A DNA stretch of 64,000 bases from Sphingobium jiangsuense (lineage in GTDB: Bacteria > Pseudomonadota > Alphaproteobacteria > Sphingomonadales > Sphingomonadaceae): NCBI RefSeq assembly GCF_014196495.1, contig NZ_JACIDT010000010.1, positions 112,791 through 176,790 on the forward strand. Direction: 5' to 3'. The translations under genes were made by a program, and so were the position numbers. The notes under the pieces were generated by a model, which worked only from the letters and a program-made list of their open reading frames with translations, did no database searches and was not told where the DNA came from. The first letter of the stretch is position 1. The number at the start of each line of letters is the position of its first letter. This document shows positions 1 through 15,542 of this stretch, piece after piece.

Positions 1-122
1 TCTGGCCGAAAGCGCTTGTTCACCCCTGACCTGTCGGCAGAGGATATAATTGCTTTGCAGACGCCAACCCGCGCGGGCAGTCCGGCGGACGAGGAGGCGG
101 AAAGCGGGAAGAGCCAAGAACC

Positions 123-162
123 GCAAGAGGCCGGATCGGGGTGTTCCGATCCGGCCTCTTGC
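123..162 (-). terminator. Rho-independent terminator of rpoD
   Basis: A perfect 17-bp inverted repeat (GCAAGAGGCCGGATCGG and its complement) with a 6-nt loop lies 22 bases after the rpoD stop codon. Read on the minus strand it is followed by a weakly T-rich stretch containing TTCTT. The perfect stem and the position support a terminator that ends the yqeY-dnaG-rpoD transcript. Confidence 0.8.
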
Positions 163-184
163 ATCGTGCCGATGGCGCGGGGGC

Positions 185-2215
<2,031 letters not shown>

Positions 2216-2247
2216 TCGTTCGCCTTAGTCAAATCGGTGATGCGGCC

Positions 2248-4119
2248 TCAGGCGGCCATCATCTGTTCCTCGATATTCGCCTTCAATTCCCGCAGGCGCT
2301 CATCATTCCGCTGTTTCAGGGTGATAAGCGAGAGATGTTCCTGCCAGCGGGCCTCGTCCATTCCATCGTCGCCGTGCGCATAGAGATCAGCCTTCAATCG
2401 TTCAAGCTTTGGCGTGAATTCCTGCTCGAACAAAAGAATGTTTATGACTTCGCCCAGATCAGTTTCCGCCATGCTCCTGTCCGCGTCCGCTCTGAAGAAC
2501 GAAAAACGCAGGTCATGCTTAATACTGCGGCGTTCCGGTTCAGGCAGGGAAGCATCCTGCAATATGGCGTCGATCAGGCTTTCTTCAAGGGCCGGACGCT
2601 GGAAAGACGCCGCGATCAGCAGCCGCGTCCACTGCCTCAGCGCGTCGGTCGGCATGGTCAGCGCGGCGAGCTGTTCGCGGTGGGTGTAGAGGATCGACGG
2701 ATAGCGGCACAGGCCCAGCAGCACCGCCCGCTTCACCATGCGCTCGATCCGCTCCGCCATGTTGGTGAGCGCGGCGGTATCGGACCGGGTTTCCTCTCGC
2801 GTGCGGGCGATGAAGCCCCGGACGGCGGTGCGTTCCTGCTTCTTCCACCCGAATTCGTCCCAGAACAGCGAGCGGAACGCGCGTTCATATTCCTTGCGGA
2901 CCAGCGGGTCGGCGATGGTCGCGGCTTGTTCCGCGACGCGGCTCTGCAATCCGGCGCGCCCTTCGGGGGAGGAGGTGTCGCCCTGTGCGCGCTCCTGCCG
3001 CCAGACCTGCTCGACCAGCGGGCGGGGGGAGGCGATGGCGGCCTCAAACCCGGCGGCGCCCTTGGCCTTGATGAGGTCGTCCGGATCCTGCCCGTTCGGC
3101 AGCGTCACGAAATGGAGCGACTGGCCGGGCTTCAGCAAGGGGAGCGCGCGCAGGGCGGCGCGGTCGGCGGCCTTCTGGCCCGCGCCGTCGCCGTCGAAGC
3201 AGAGGACCGGCACATCGACCATCTTCCACAGCCGTTCGAGCTGATGCTCGGTCAGCGCGGTGCCGAGCGGCGCGACGGCTTCCTCTATTCCCGCCTGCGC
3301 CAGCGCGACGACGTCCATATAGCCTTCGACGACGATCACGCGGTCCGTCTTGCGCGCGGCGGCGAGCGCCTTGTCGAGATTGTAGAGGGTGCGCCCCTTG
3401 TCGAACAGCGGCGTGTCGGGGGAGTTGAGATATTTGGGCTCGCCCTCGCCGATGATGCGGCCGCCGAACGCGATCACCCGCCCGCGCGCATCCCGGATCG
3501 GCAGCATCAGGCGGCCGCGGAAACGGTCATAGGGCTCGCGGTCGGTGCGGCCCGGCTCGTCGGGGGGCTGGATCAGCAGCCCGGCCTCGACCAGCATTTC
3601 CTGCGGGAAATCCTTGAGCGCCGTCTTGAGCTTGCCGCGCGAATCCGGCGCGAAGCCGAAGCCGAAGGCACGGCGGGTGGCGTCGGTGATGCCGCGCTTC
3701 GCCAGATAGGCGCGGGCCTGCGCGCCCTCGACCCCGGCAAGCTGCTGCTCGAACCAGTCCTGCGCGGCCTGGCAGGCGTCGTGAAGCCCCTTGGCCTGCT
3801 CCGCCTTGCGCGCGGCGCGCGGATCGGGCGCGGGCATGTCGAGCCCGGCGGCGTCGGCCAGTTCCTTCACCGCGTCGATGAAGGGAAGGCCGCGCTGCTC
3901 CGTCATCCAGCGGATCGCATCGCCATGCGCGCCGCATCCGAAGCAATGGTAGAAGCCCTTCTCGTCGTTGATCGTGAAGCTGGGCGTTTTTTCGTTATGG
4001 AAGGGGCAGCAGGCCTTATATTCCCGGCCTGCCTTCTGCACCTTGATGCTCTTGCCGATCAGTGTCGACAAGGTGGTACGGGCACGCAACTCGTCAAGGA
4101 ACTGGGGCGAAAGCGACAT
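2248..4119 (-). CDS. dnaG: DNA primase DnaG
   Basis: Synthesises RNA primers for replication and interacts with the replicative helicase. The 623-residue protein starts with a CHC2 zinc-binding domain (C38, H41, C59, C62), continues with the catalytic core including a TOPRIM domain (VIVVEGYMDVVAL, then the acidic CFDGDGAGQKAA motif), and ends with a helical helicase-binding region. It precedes rpoD by 32 bases and follows yqeY on the same strand, so the three are probably cotranscribed. Confidence 0.98.
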   Translation of the reverse strand: MSLSPQFLDELRARTTLSTLIGKSIKVQKAGREYKACCPFHNEKTPSFTINDEKGFYHCFGCGAHGDAIRWMTEQRGLPFIDAVKELADAAGLDMPAPDPRAARKAEQAKGLHDACQAAQDWFEQQLAGVEGAQARAYLAKRGITDATRRAFGFGFAPDSRGKLKTALKDFPQEMLVEAGLLIQPPDEPGRTDREPYDRFRGRLMLPIRDARGRVIAFGGRIIGEGEPKYLNSPDTPLFDKGRTLYNLDKALAAARKTDRVIVVEGYMDVVALAQAGIEEAVAPLGTALTEHQLERLWKMVDVPVLCFDGDGAGQKAADRAALRALPLLKPGQSLHFVTLPNGQDPDDLIKAKGAAGFEAAIASPRPLVEQVWRQERAQGDTSSPEGRAGLQSRVAEQAATIADPLVRKEYERAFRSLFWDEFGWKKQERTAVRGFIARTREETRSDTAALTNMAERIERMVKRAVLLGLCRYPSILYTHREQLAALTMPTDALRQWTRLLIAASFQRPALEESLIDAILQDASLPEPERRSIKHDLRFSFFRADADRSMAETDLGEVINILLFEQEFTPKLERLKADLYAHGDDGMDEARWQEHLSLITLKQRNDERLRELKANIEEQMMAA

Positions 4120-4222
4120 GGCTCTATTATACCGACCCTAGCGCGAGTCGGGGCGAATTCAAATAGCGATGTTACGTAATTTTTCAGGTGCCGGGATCTG
4201 TGAGCGACCCTTCACCTCATAT

Positions 4223-4301
4223 CGTCGCCCCAGCGTAGGCTGGGGCCGCAAGCCATGTCGCGCGCCGCCTCCTAGATGCCAGCCTGCGCTGGCATGACGG
4301 G
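4223..4301. repeat. Dispersed intergenic palindromic repeat, copy 1
   Basis: About 80 bp in the yqeY-dnaG gap made of two imperfect palindromes: CCCCAGCGTAGGCTGGGG and, after about 30 bases, a second with arms GATGCCAGC and GCTGGCAT. The same arrangement recurs at 30332-30408 and 60356-60434. All copies are intergenic and chromosomal. It resembles a REP/BIME-type repeat family; no transposase is linked to it here. Confidence 0.85.
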
Positions 4302-4315
4302 AAATCCCCTTCGCC

Positions 4316-4768
4316 TCAGCCCAGCGCCGCCTTCACCAGCCCGCTGGCCTTGCTCATGTCGATGACGGTGCCGTGGCGTTCCTTCAGCACGGCCATCACC
4401 TTGCCCATGTCCTTGACGCTTTCCGCGCCCGTTTCCGCCTTGATCGCCTCGATCGCGGCCTTCGTCTCCTCCTCGCTCAGCTGGCGGGGGAGGAAGGTCT
4501 CGATCACGTCCAGCTCCGCCTGCTCCCTGGCGGCGAGTTCGGTGCGGCCGCCCTGTTCGTACATGCTGATCGATTCGCGGCGCTGCTTCACCATTTTCTG
4601 GAGCACGTCGACCACCACCGCGTCGTCGTCGGGGGTGGAGGAGGCGGTGCGCAGCTCGATGTCGCGATCCTTGATCTTGGCGAGGATCAGGCGCACGGCG
4701 GCCAGCCGATCCTTGTCTCCGGCCTTCATCGCCTCGATTTGCGCGGATTTGATGGCGTCACGGATCAT
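4316..4768 (-). CDS. GatB/YqeY domain-containing protein
   Basis: A 150-residue protein consisting of a complete YqeY domain, related to the tail domain of the amidotransferase subunit GatB. It starts MIRDAIKSAQIEAMKAGDKD, with the family's helical N-terminus and a C-terminal helical half ending in GLVKAALG. The free-standing form has been suggested to bind tRNA, but its exact role is unresolved. It lies upstream of dnaG-rpoD on the same strand and is divergent from carA; the gap of about 175 bases between them must hold both promoters. Confidence 0.93.
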   Translation of the reverse strand: MIRDAIKSAQIEAMKAGDKDRLAAVRLILAKIKDRDIELRTASSTPDDDAVVVDVLQKMVKQRRESISMYEQGGRTELAAREQAELDVIETFLPRQLSEEETKAAIEAIKAETGAESVKDMGKVMAVLKERHGTVIDMSKASGLVKAALG

Positions 4769-4944
4769 GACGGTGCGAATCCTTCTTCACGGGTTTGGGA
4801 AAGGAACAGATATAGCGGCAAAACTAATTTTTAACAGTCATTGACCGCACGGTCGCAAAGGCATAGGTGGCGGGCCGTTTAGCCTGCGCTCTGTCGGACG
4901 GATGGAGCGTGGCCGGCCCAAAGCAAAACAGAAGGAACAAAGCC

Positions 4945-6108
4945 ATGGCGACCGCCACATACCCCACCGTGCCCAAAGGAGCGACAGGGGTATTGGTTCT
5001 GGCGGACGGCACATGCGTGTTCGGCCATGGCTTCGGCGCGGTGGGCGAGGCGGTGGGCGAGGTGTGCTTCAACACCGCGATCACCGGTTATCAGGAGATC
5101 ATGACCGACCCCAGCTATGCCGGGCAGATCGTCACCTTCACCTTCCCCCATATCGGCAATGTCGGCACCAATGCCGAGGATGTCGAGGCGGCTGCGCCGC
5201 ATGCGCTGGGCTGCATCGTGCGCCAGAGCGTGACCGAGCCGAGCAATTTCCGCAACGCCCAGCCCTTTGACGAATGGATGAAGGTAAACGGCCGCATCGG
5301 CCTGTCGGGCGTCGACACCCGCGCGTTGACCCGCCGCATCCGCCTGCAGGGCGCGCCCAATGCGGTGATCGCCCATCATCCCGACGGCAGGTTCGACCTT
5401 CCCGCGCTGCACAGGCAGGCGCAGGCGTGGCCGGGGCTGGAGGGTATGGACCTCGCCAAGGTCGTGACCGGGGAGCGGCGCGAATGGAAGGACGGCGCCT
5501 GGGCGCTGGGCGTCGGCTATCATCTGGAAGCGACGCGGGCCGACGCGCCGCATGTCGTCGCGCTGGATTTCGGCGCGAAGAACAACATCTTCCGCAACCT
5601 CGTCAAGGCGGGTGCGAAGGTCACGGTGCTGCCCGCGACGGCGAGCTACGACGAGATAGCGGCGCTCTCGCCCGATGGCGTGTTCCTGTCCAACGGCCCC
5701 GGCGATCCTGCCGCGACCGGCGAATATGCGGTGCCGGTGGTCCGCCGCCTGCTGGACGAGGGCGTGCCGATCTTCGGCATCTGCCTCGGCCATCAGATAT
5801 TGGCGCTGGCCGCGGGCGCGCGCACGATCAAGATGCATCAGGGCCATCGCGGCGCCAATCACCCGGTCAAGCGGCTGGAGGACGGGTTGGTCGAGATCAC
5901 CAGCATGAACCACGGCTTCGCGGTCGACGCCGCCACGCTGCCCGCCCATGTGAAGGCGACCCATGTGTCGCTCTTCGACGGTAGCAACTGTGGCATAGAG
6001 ATCATTGATAAAAATGCCTTTTCTGTGCAGTACCACCCGGAAGCCTCGCCGGGCCCGCAGGACAGCTTCTACCTTTTCCAGAAATTCGTTGACGGGTTGA
6101 AAAAATAA
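4945..6108 (+). CDS. carA: Carbamoyl-phosphate synthase small subunit
   Basis: Glutaminase subunit that releases ammonia from glutamine for CarB, feeding arginine and pyrimidine synthesis. The 387-residue product has the CPSase small-chain domain followed by a class I glutamine amidotransferase domain with the nucleophile motif GICLGHQ and the downstream HPEAS histidine/glutamate motif. I chose ATG 4945, preceded by GAAGGA, over an in-frame codon 78 bases upstream because the family N-terminus begins near [16 protein letters not shown]. Its stop is followed one base later by carB. Confidence 0.97.
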   Translation: MATATYPTVPKGATGVLVLADGTCVFGHGFGAVGEAVGEVCFNTAITGYQEIMTDPSYAGQIVTFTFPHIGNVGTNAEDVEAAAPHALGCIVRQSVTEPSNFRNAQPFDEWMKVNGRIGLSGVDTRALTRRIRLQGAPNAVIAHHPDGRFDLPALHRQAQAWPGLEGMDLAKVVTGERREWKDGAWALGVGYHLEATRADAPHVVALDFGAKNNIFRNLVKAGAKVTVLPATASYDEIAALSPDGVFLSNGPGDPAATGEYAVPVVRRLLDEGVPIFGICLGHQILALAAGARTIKMHQGHRGANHPVKRLEDGLVEITSMNHGFAVDAATLPAHVKATHVSLFDGSNCGIEIIDKNAFSVQYHPEASPGPQDSFYLFQKFVDGLKK

Positions 6109-6109
6109 G

Positions 6110-9436
<3,327 letters not shown>

Positions 9437-9524
9437 TCCAGTCTCTTGAGTTCCGGTCAGGGATGAAAGGTTCGATCCGGGTCGCGATGGCGAGCCGGTA
9501 GAGGAAAATATTGGGGATTTACGG

Positions 9525-10001
9525 ATGGCAACTGTTGAAAAAATGCCGATGCTCGCCATTGGGTATGAAAAGCTGAACGATCAGCTTCGCGCCCTGAAGG
9601 CGGAGCGCCCCCAGATCGTCGACGCGATCGAGGAAGCGCGCGCGCATGGCGACCTTTCCGAAAATGCCGAATATCACGCCGCCAAGGAACGCCAGGGCCA
9701 GGTCGAGGCGAGCATCGCCGATCTGGAGGACAAGCTGTCCCGCGCGCAGGTGATCGACCCCACGACCCTTTCCGGCGACAAGATCGTCTTCGGCGCGACC
9801 GTGACGCTGCTGGACGAGGACGACAAGCCCGTCCGCTACCAGATCGTGGGACAGGCCGAGGCGGATGCCAAGGCCGGGATGATCTCCTACAACAGCCCGC
9901 TGGGCCGTGCGCTGATCGGCAAGCAGGTGGGCGACGATGTGGAAGTGGTCGTCCCCTCCGGCGAAAAATATTACAGCGTCGACAAGATCGAGTTCATCTG
10001 A
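9525..10001 (+). CDS. greA: Transcription elongation factor GreA
   Basis: Stimulates transcript cleavage by backtracked RNA polymerase. The 158-residue protein shows the N-terminal antiparallel coiled coil with the signature [17 protein letters not shown] (the acidic tip enters the polymerase secondary channel), followed by the FKBP-like C-terminal domain ([17 protein letters not shown]). The length is typical. It lies 88 bases after carB on the same strand; no clear terminator separates them. Confidence 0.97.
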   Translation: MATVEKMPMLAIGYEKLNDQLRALKAERPQIVDAIEEARAHGDLSENAEYHAAKERQGQVEASIADLEDKLSRAQVIDPTTLSGDKIVFGATVTLLDEDDKPVRYQIVGQAEADAKAGMISYNSPLGRALIGKQVGDDVEVVVPSGEKYYSVDKIEFI

Positions 10002-10034
10002 GATCGCCGTGACCATAACGGATGGGCGGGCCTG

Positions 10035-10730
10035 ATGCCGGCGATACAGGGTTCCGGCGGGCGCTATACCCATTTTCTGGCCGGCATCACCGCGCTCGTC
10101 TTCCTCTTCCTGTCGTTCAGCGGCTGGGGTGATCTGCTGGTCTATGCCGGCGGATTCATTCCGGCGCGGTTCGATCATCCGGGCCTGCTTGACGATGCCG
10201 GGCTGGGCATTCCGGTCGTTCCCTTCCTGCTGACCCCGCTCAGTTCCGCGCTGCTGCACGGCGGCTGGCTGCATCTCGGCTTCAACCTGTTGATCCTGTT
10301 GTTCTGCGGACGGCAGGTGGAAATGGTGCTCGGTGGCAGGCTGCTTCTGCTGCTCTATGCGGCGGGCGCCTATGCCGCCGCGCTGGGGCAGTGGCTGATC
10401 GAGCCGGATGCCGTGGTGCCGATGATCGGCGCGAGCGGCGCCATATCCGCGGTCCTCGGCGCCTATGCCCTGCTGTTCAGCAATCGCGAGGTGAAGCCGC
10501 TGGGGCCGATCCCCGCCAACATCGTGCGCATGGCGTGGCTGGGCGCGGGCTGGATCATGCTCCAGTTTCTGGTCGGCCTCGCTTCGGGGCTGGATAGTCA
10601 GGCGCTGGGGGCGGGGAACGGCGCGATCGCGATCGGCGCGCATATCGGCGGCTTTCTCGCCGGCATGGTGCTGACCCGGCCTTTGCTCAAGCTGAGGTTC
10701 GGACGTGCGGGCGCCCGCGCGCTGCATTAA
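10035..10730 (+). CDS. Rhomboid family intramembrane serine protease
   Basis: Multi-pass membrane protein of 231 residues, probably a rhomboid protease. It has the family landmarks: HGGWLHLGFNLLILLF in an early helix, the GASG catalytic-serine motif (MIGASGAISAVLG) and a late-helix histidine in AIGAHIGGFLAGM, giving a Ser/His dyad. About six hydrophobic segments are visible. Substrate unknown. It follows greA by 33 bases and may be cotranscribed. Confidence 0.88.
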   Translation: MPAIQGSGGRYTHFLAGITALVFLFLSFSGWGDLLVYAGGFIPARFDHPGLLDDAGLGIPVVPFLLTPLSSALLHGGWLHLGFNLLILLFCGRQVEMVLGGRLLLLLYAAGAYAAALGQWLIEPDAVVPMIGASGAISAVLGAYALLFSNREVKPLGPIPANIVRMAWLGAGWIMLQFLVGLASGLDSQALGAGNGAIAIGAHIGGFLAGMVLTRPLLKLRFGRAGARALH

Positions 10731-10883
10731 GGGCGCGCGCAAGCGGGCGAAGCGTTCCCGGAGCGCCATGCGCAATAACTTCCGCAAAGACGACGCAGCG
10801 CAGGAATAACGCGCGTATATCGCTGCGGAAGCGCCCCGCATGGTGCGAAGCCCGCAAAGGTAAATGCCGTGGCGCGTCGGCGC

Positions 10884-11117
10884 TTATGCGTCGGCGGGAG
10901 GCGCGTCCTGTTCCGGATCGAGCAACCGGTGCAGGTGCACGATCACATATTTCATCTCGGCATCGTCGACGGTGCGCTGGGCCGCGCCGCGCCATGCCTT
11001 TTCCGCCGAGGCATAGTCAGGAAAGACGCCGACGAATTCGATCGCGTTGAGGTCGTCGAAGTCGGTGGTTCGGGGGTCGGAAACGCGTCCGCCCATGACG
11101 AGGTGCAGCTTGCTCAT
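10884..11117 (-). CDS. DUF4170 domain-containing protein
   Basis: A 77-residue soluble protein matching the short alphaproteobacterial DUF4170 family: it starts MSKLHLVMGGRVSDP, has an aromatic/charged middle (GVFPDYASAEKAWRGAAQ) and ends with a hydrophobic strand and DPEQ tail. Function unknown; the fold may bind a small ligand or partner protein. It is transcribed alone on the minus strand, convergent with the rhomboid gene. Confidence 0.85.
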   Translation of the reverse strand: MSKLHLVMGGRVSDPRTTDFDDLNAIEFVGVFPDYASAEKAWRGAAQRTVDDAEMKYVIVHLHRLLDPEQDAPPADA

Positions 11118-11230
11118 GGAGGTTTCCTCTACGGCAAGGCGGGCTTTGAAATCAACCGCCGACAGTCGATACTTTGGTCTGAGGCCGAAAAAAGGCGCGT
11201 GCCGCCCGGCCTCAGGCGTGGAAAGGCCGC

Positions 11231-11881
11231 TCAGTCCCCGTTCGTGTCGCGGCGCGCATGGTCGCGCACCCTGGAGGCCATTTTCGAAGCCGCCTCGCTG
11301 GCCGCGTCGAGCAGCTTGCCCGCGCGCTCTTCCAGTTCCGCCTTGCGGGCCGCCTCCATCGCGAAGGCGCGGGCGGTTTCAAGGCCGCTCCTCGCCGCGT
11401 CGACCGCATTGCCGGGGGCCTTACGGGCGGCGTCGCCGAATTTTTCGAGCAGATGATGTCCGGTTTCCTCGACCGGCAACTGCGCCTTGCTCTTCGCCTG
11501 CTCGGCCAGCGTCCGGGTGACCTTCTGCCCGGCGGCCGCAGCGGCGCTCAGCAATTTGGGAGCGGCCGCGCGCAGCTTGCGGCTGCTCTTCGGGAACATA
11601 TAGGCGGCCATCGCGCCCACGGCGACAGCCGCCGCTGCCGCCGCCAGGGGATGCTCGGTGATGATGCGGTTGGCGTGTCCCGCCGCCCGGCCGGCCTGCT
11701 CCCGTGCCTTGCCGAGGGTTTCCCCGGCGCCGCTGCCGGCGGCACGGGCGCGTTCGCCCACACGTTCGGCGCCTTCGCGCACGCGCTCTGCGCCTTCGCG
11801 AATGCCTTCCGTTGCCCGCTTCACATTTTCGGTCGCGATGGCCCGTGCACGGTCAAGCTTGTCGTGAATGTCCTGTTCCAT
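11231..11881 (-). CDS. Helical envelope-associated protein (ElaB/YqjD-like)
   Basis: A 216-residue protein starting MEQDIHDKLDRARAI. I chose this ATG because GAGG stands just upstream and the stop of the preceding gene lies one base before it. The N-terminal 70 residues are amphipathic helix with repeats (IREGAERVREGAERVGERAR), followed by one hydrophobic segment near ITEHPLAAAAAAVAVGAMAAYMF and a long Ala/Lys/Glu-rich C-terminus likely to form coiled coil. This layout resembles DUF883/ElaB-type inner-membrane proteins, but I cannot assign a family firmly. Third gene of a tight three-gene minus-strand operon. Confidence 0.7.
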   Translation of the reverse strand: MEQDIHDKLDRARAIATENVKRATEGIREGAERVREGAERVGERARAAGSGAGETLGKAREQAGRAAGHANRIITEHPLAAAAAAVAVGAMAAYMFPKSSRKLRAAAPKLLSAAAAAGQKVTRTLAEQAKSKAQLPVEETGHHLLEKFGDAARKAPGNAVDAARSGLETARAFAMEAARKAELEERAGKLLDAASEAASKMASRVRDHARRDTNGD

Positions 11882-11882
11882 C

Positions 11883-12242
11883 TCAATCCTCACTTGTTGC
11901 GGCCGAAGGAGCGCTGTTCCGGTCATCCGGCCTGAATCTCTCGCGCAGGCGGCGATAGCCGGACACGGACAGCCGCCACAGCGGCTTGCGCGCGATCACT
12001 GCGCCGACCGCCGCGACCAGGCCCACCGTCCTTACCGGGTGGGCGCGGGCCATCGTCCGGGCCTTGTCTATCGCATCCAACCCCAGATCGAGCGCGCGGT
12101 TCCGTGCATCCTGCGCAATACGGGCCGGGCGGAGCCGCTCGGCGGTCAGCCCGGCGAGGCGGCGGATGCGCGTCCGCTGGTCCTCGGTGATGGCATCCAG
12201 CGCGGCGAGCTGCTCGGCGGGTGTCTCGTGCGGGCCGTTCAT
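11883..12242 (-). CDS. Hypothetical small membrane-associated protein
   Basis: A 119-residue protein with a basic helical N-terminal half, one short hydrophobic segment around ARAHPVRTVGLVAAVGAVIA and a basic tail. Such a PVRTVGLVAAVGA segment is typical of small envelope proteins encoded next to holin-X/YqjD genes. It overlaps the upstream gene by 4 bases (ATGA) and is followed one base later by the next start, so the three are translationally coupled. Function unknown. Confidence 0.65.
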   Translation of the reverse strand: MNGPHETPAEQLAALDAITEDQRTRIRRLAGLTAERLRPARIAQDARNRALDLGLDAIDKARTMARAHPVRTVGLVAAVGAVIARKPLWRLSVSGYRRLRERFRPDDRNSAPSAATSED

Positions 12243-12706
12243 TCCGTTGTCTCCCGGCGGAAGGACTGGCGGAGGGCGCGCTTCACCCGCGCCCTGGCGA
12301 TCAGCAGCAGGATGAGGATCAGCAGCAGCGTGGAACCGACCACGATCCCGGTCGCGGCCAGCGCCCCGCCGACCAGCGGCGCCAGCGCCAGGACGAGGCC
12401 GACCAGCCCGGCGATCAGCGCGCCCATCAGCAGGAACAGCGCGACGACGCCCAATATCGCCGCATCGCGCGCCGCCTTGCCCATTATGGCGGCGCGCAGC
12501 TTCTGCCGCTGGACCTCATGGGCGGCATAATCGCGCCCCTCGGCGATCAGCAGCCGGACGACCTCTATGGTGGAAAGATCTTCCTCCGATGCGGAAGGGG
12601 AGGAGGACGCCGCGCGATCGCCGCCGGGCGAATCCTCCCGATCGAAAGGCCGTTCGGCTTCCTGTTCCAGCCCCTGTTCCGGTTGCCAGCCGGTCTTGTC
12701 TGTCAC
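12239..12706 (-). CDS. Phage holin family (holin-X-like, superfamily III) membrane protein
   Basis: A 155-residue protein with an acidic, serine-rich N-terminus (about 45 residues), a helical segment, and two adjacent transmembrane helices (AAILGVVALFLLMGALIAGL and a second ending LILILLLIAR) before a basic tail. This matches proteins annotated as Actinobacterial holin-X or DUF1469-like. These are usually host genes, not phage lysis genes, and often sit with YqjD/ElaB-like proteins as here. First gene of the coupled operon. Confidence 0.72.
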   Translation of the reverse strand: MTDKTGWQPEQGLEQEAERPFDREDSPGGDRAASSSPSASEEDLSTIEVVRLLIAEGRDYAAHEVQRQKLRAAIMGKAARDAAILGVVALFLLMGALIAGLVGLVLALAPLVGGALAATGIVVGSTLLLILILLLIARARVKRALRQSFRRETTE

Positions 12707-12784
12707 GCTATGCGCTCCCCCGATTGTTTTTGTGGAGTGGCGGGCGGGCGTGGGCCGTGGGCGGACAGGCGCCGCCCCGCCGGC

Positions 12785-13444
12785 TTATTCGCCGCTGGTG
12801 TCGGTCCCGCCGCCCTTGGCGAGGCGCATCAGCACATAACCGGCGACGGCGGCCGCGCCGATGGCGACGGCGGGGCTCTTGCGCACGAAATCGCGCGCTT
12901 CGCCGAGCAGCTGGTCCACATCCTTGTCGTCCAGCGTCTTGGCCGCACTGGCGACCGCACTCGCGGCTTGCCGGGCATAGTCGCCATATTGCGGGCCGAG
13001 CTTGGTATCCACCGTCTCGGCGGTTTCCTGGATCAGGCGGGCGAGGCTCTGCATCGCGGTGCCGGTGTGGGACTTGGCGCTGTCGGCGGTTTCGTGCGCC
13101 ACCTTGCCTGCCTTTTCGCGGAGCTGGCCGCTCTGCGCCTTCACCTTCTCGCCCTGGGCCTTCCAGTCCGTCGACGCCTTTTCGGTGAGTTCCTTCACCT
13201 TGGCGCGCGCGGCGGCGGTCGCGGTGTTGAGCGCGGCGCGGGCCTGATTGGCGGACTCGGCGAAGGTGGGCGCGGATGCCTGCGCAGCGGCGGCGCGGCT
13301 TCTGGCGGGGGTCTTGGCCGCTGTGGCCGCCTTGCTCCTGGTTGCCGCCTTGCCGGCCGATGCCTTGCTCTCCGTAGCCTTGCGCGCCGGGGTTCTGCGC
13401 GCCTTCTTCGCGGGCGTGGTGGTGAGATCGGGGGTGTCGGCCAT
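12785..13444 (-). CDS. Lys/Ala-rich, YqjD-like membrane-anchored protein
   Basis: A 219-residue protein. The first about 55 residues are Lys/Ala/Thr/Arg-rich, like a histone-H1 tail. A long helical, coiled-coil-like middle follows, and a C-terminal hydrophobic stretch (SPAVAIGAAAVAGYVLM) with a short tail, typical of YqjD/ElaB-type C-terminal anchors. A basic tail plus membrane anchor could hold nucleic acid or ribosomes at the membrane, but this is inference. AAAGGGA precedes ATG 13444. It lies upstream of the holin-like operon on the same strand with 78 bases between. Confidence 0.72.
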   Translation of the reverse strand: MADTPDLTTTPAKKARRTPARKATESKASAGKAATRSKAATAAKTPARSRAAAAQASAPTFAESANQARAALNTATAAARAKVKELTEKASTDWKAQGEKVKAQSGQLREKAGKVAHETADSAKSHTGTAMQSLARLIQETAETVDTKLGPQYGDYARQAASAVASAAKTLDDKDVDQLLGEARDFVRKSPAVAIGAAAVAGYVLMRLAKGGGTDTSGE

Positions 13445-13511
13445 GGCGGTTCCCTTTGCTTTTGACGTTCGAAGACATGCCTCTTGGAGGACAATGCTTC
13501 AGGCTAGATAA

Positions 13512-14978
<1,467 letters not shown>

Positions 14979-15094
14979 TCGCCTGACGGCATTGCAGGGC
15001 CCCGGAAGCTGCGGCGAGTGAAAATTCGTCGCAAATTCCGGGGTTTTTCCATTTTTCTGTTGCGTCCCCGAATCGAACGTGATTCAAAGGCTTC

Positions 15095-15406
15095 ATGGCT
15101 CATATCGCTAAGCTTCGGATGTTGTTCGCATCGGCCTTCGGCCCGGCGATCGCGGTGCTGCTGTTCGCGCTGCTGATCGGCTATGCGATTCTGGGGCCGA
15201 ACGGCATATTGGCGTGGGGCGACTACACGCATCAGCTGCGCGACAGCAAGGCGGAGCTGAAGGTCGTGCAGGCGGAGCGGGCGAGAATCGCCAACCGTGT
15301 GAACCTGCTCAATCCGCGTCATGCGGACCCGGACATGGCCGACGAAATGATCCGCAAGGAACTGAATGTGGGGCACCCGGATGAGGTCGTCGTCCCGCTG
15401 AAGTGA
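15095..15406 (+). CDS. Septum formation initiator FtsB/DivIC family protein
   Basis: A 103-residue bitopic membrane protein: short cytoplasmic N-terminus, one transmembrane helix (AIAVLLFALLIGYAILG), then a periplasmic coiled coil (QLRDSKAELKVVQAERARIA) and a family-typical C-terminus with ADPDMADEMIRKELN. It probably acts in the FtsBLQ divisome subcomplex. Its place between eno and pdhA matches other alphaproteobacteria. Confidence 0.88.
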   Translation: MAHIAKLRMLFASAFGPAIAVLLFALLIGYAILGPNGILAWGDYTHQLRDSKAELKVVQAERARIANRVNLLNPRHADPDMADEMIRKELNVGHPDEVVVPLK

Positions 15407-15542
15407 TCCGGCCCGCCATCGGCCGACCGAAAAACCGGAAATCATCATATAGGTTCGTTTGCGCGTCCCTTTTCATTGGCTTTTGGCAGGCGTCTGTCTA
15501 TATTCGGCGCTCCTCCCTGTGAAACCAAAGAAGGATGCGCTC

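Noticed and set aside
12239..12706. Prophage lysis holin
   Set aside because: Holin-X-like proteins in this setting are host envelope proteins; no phage genes are nearby.
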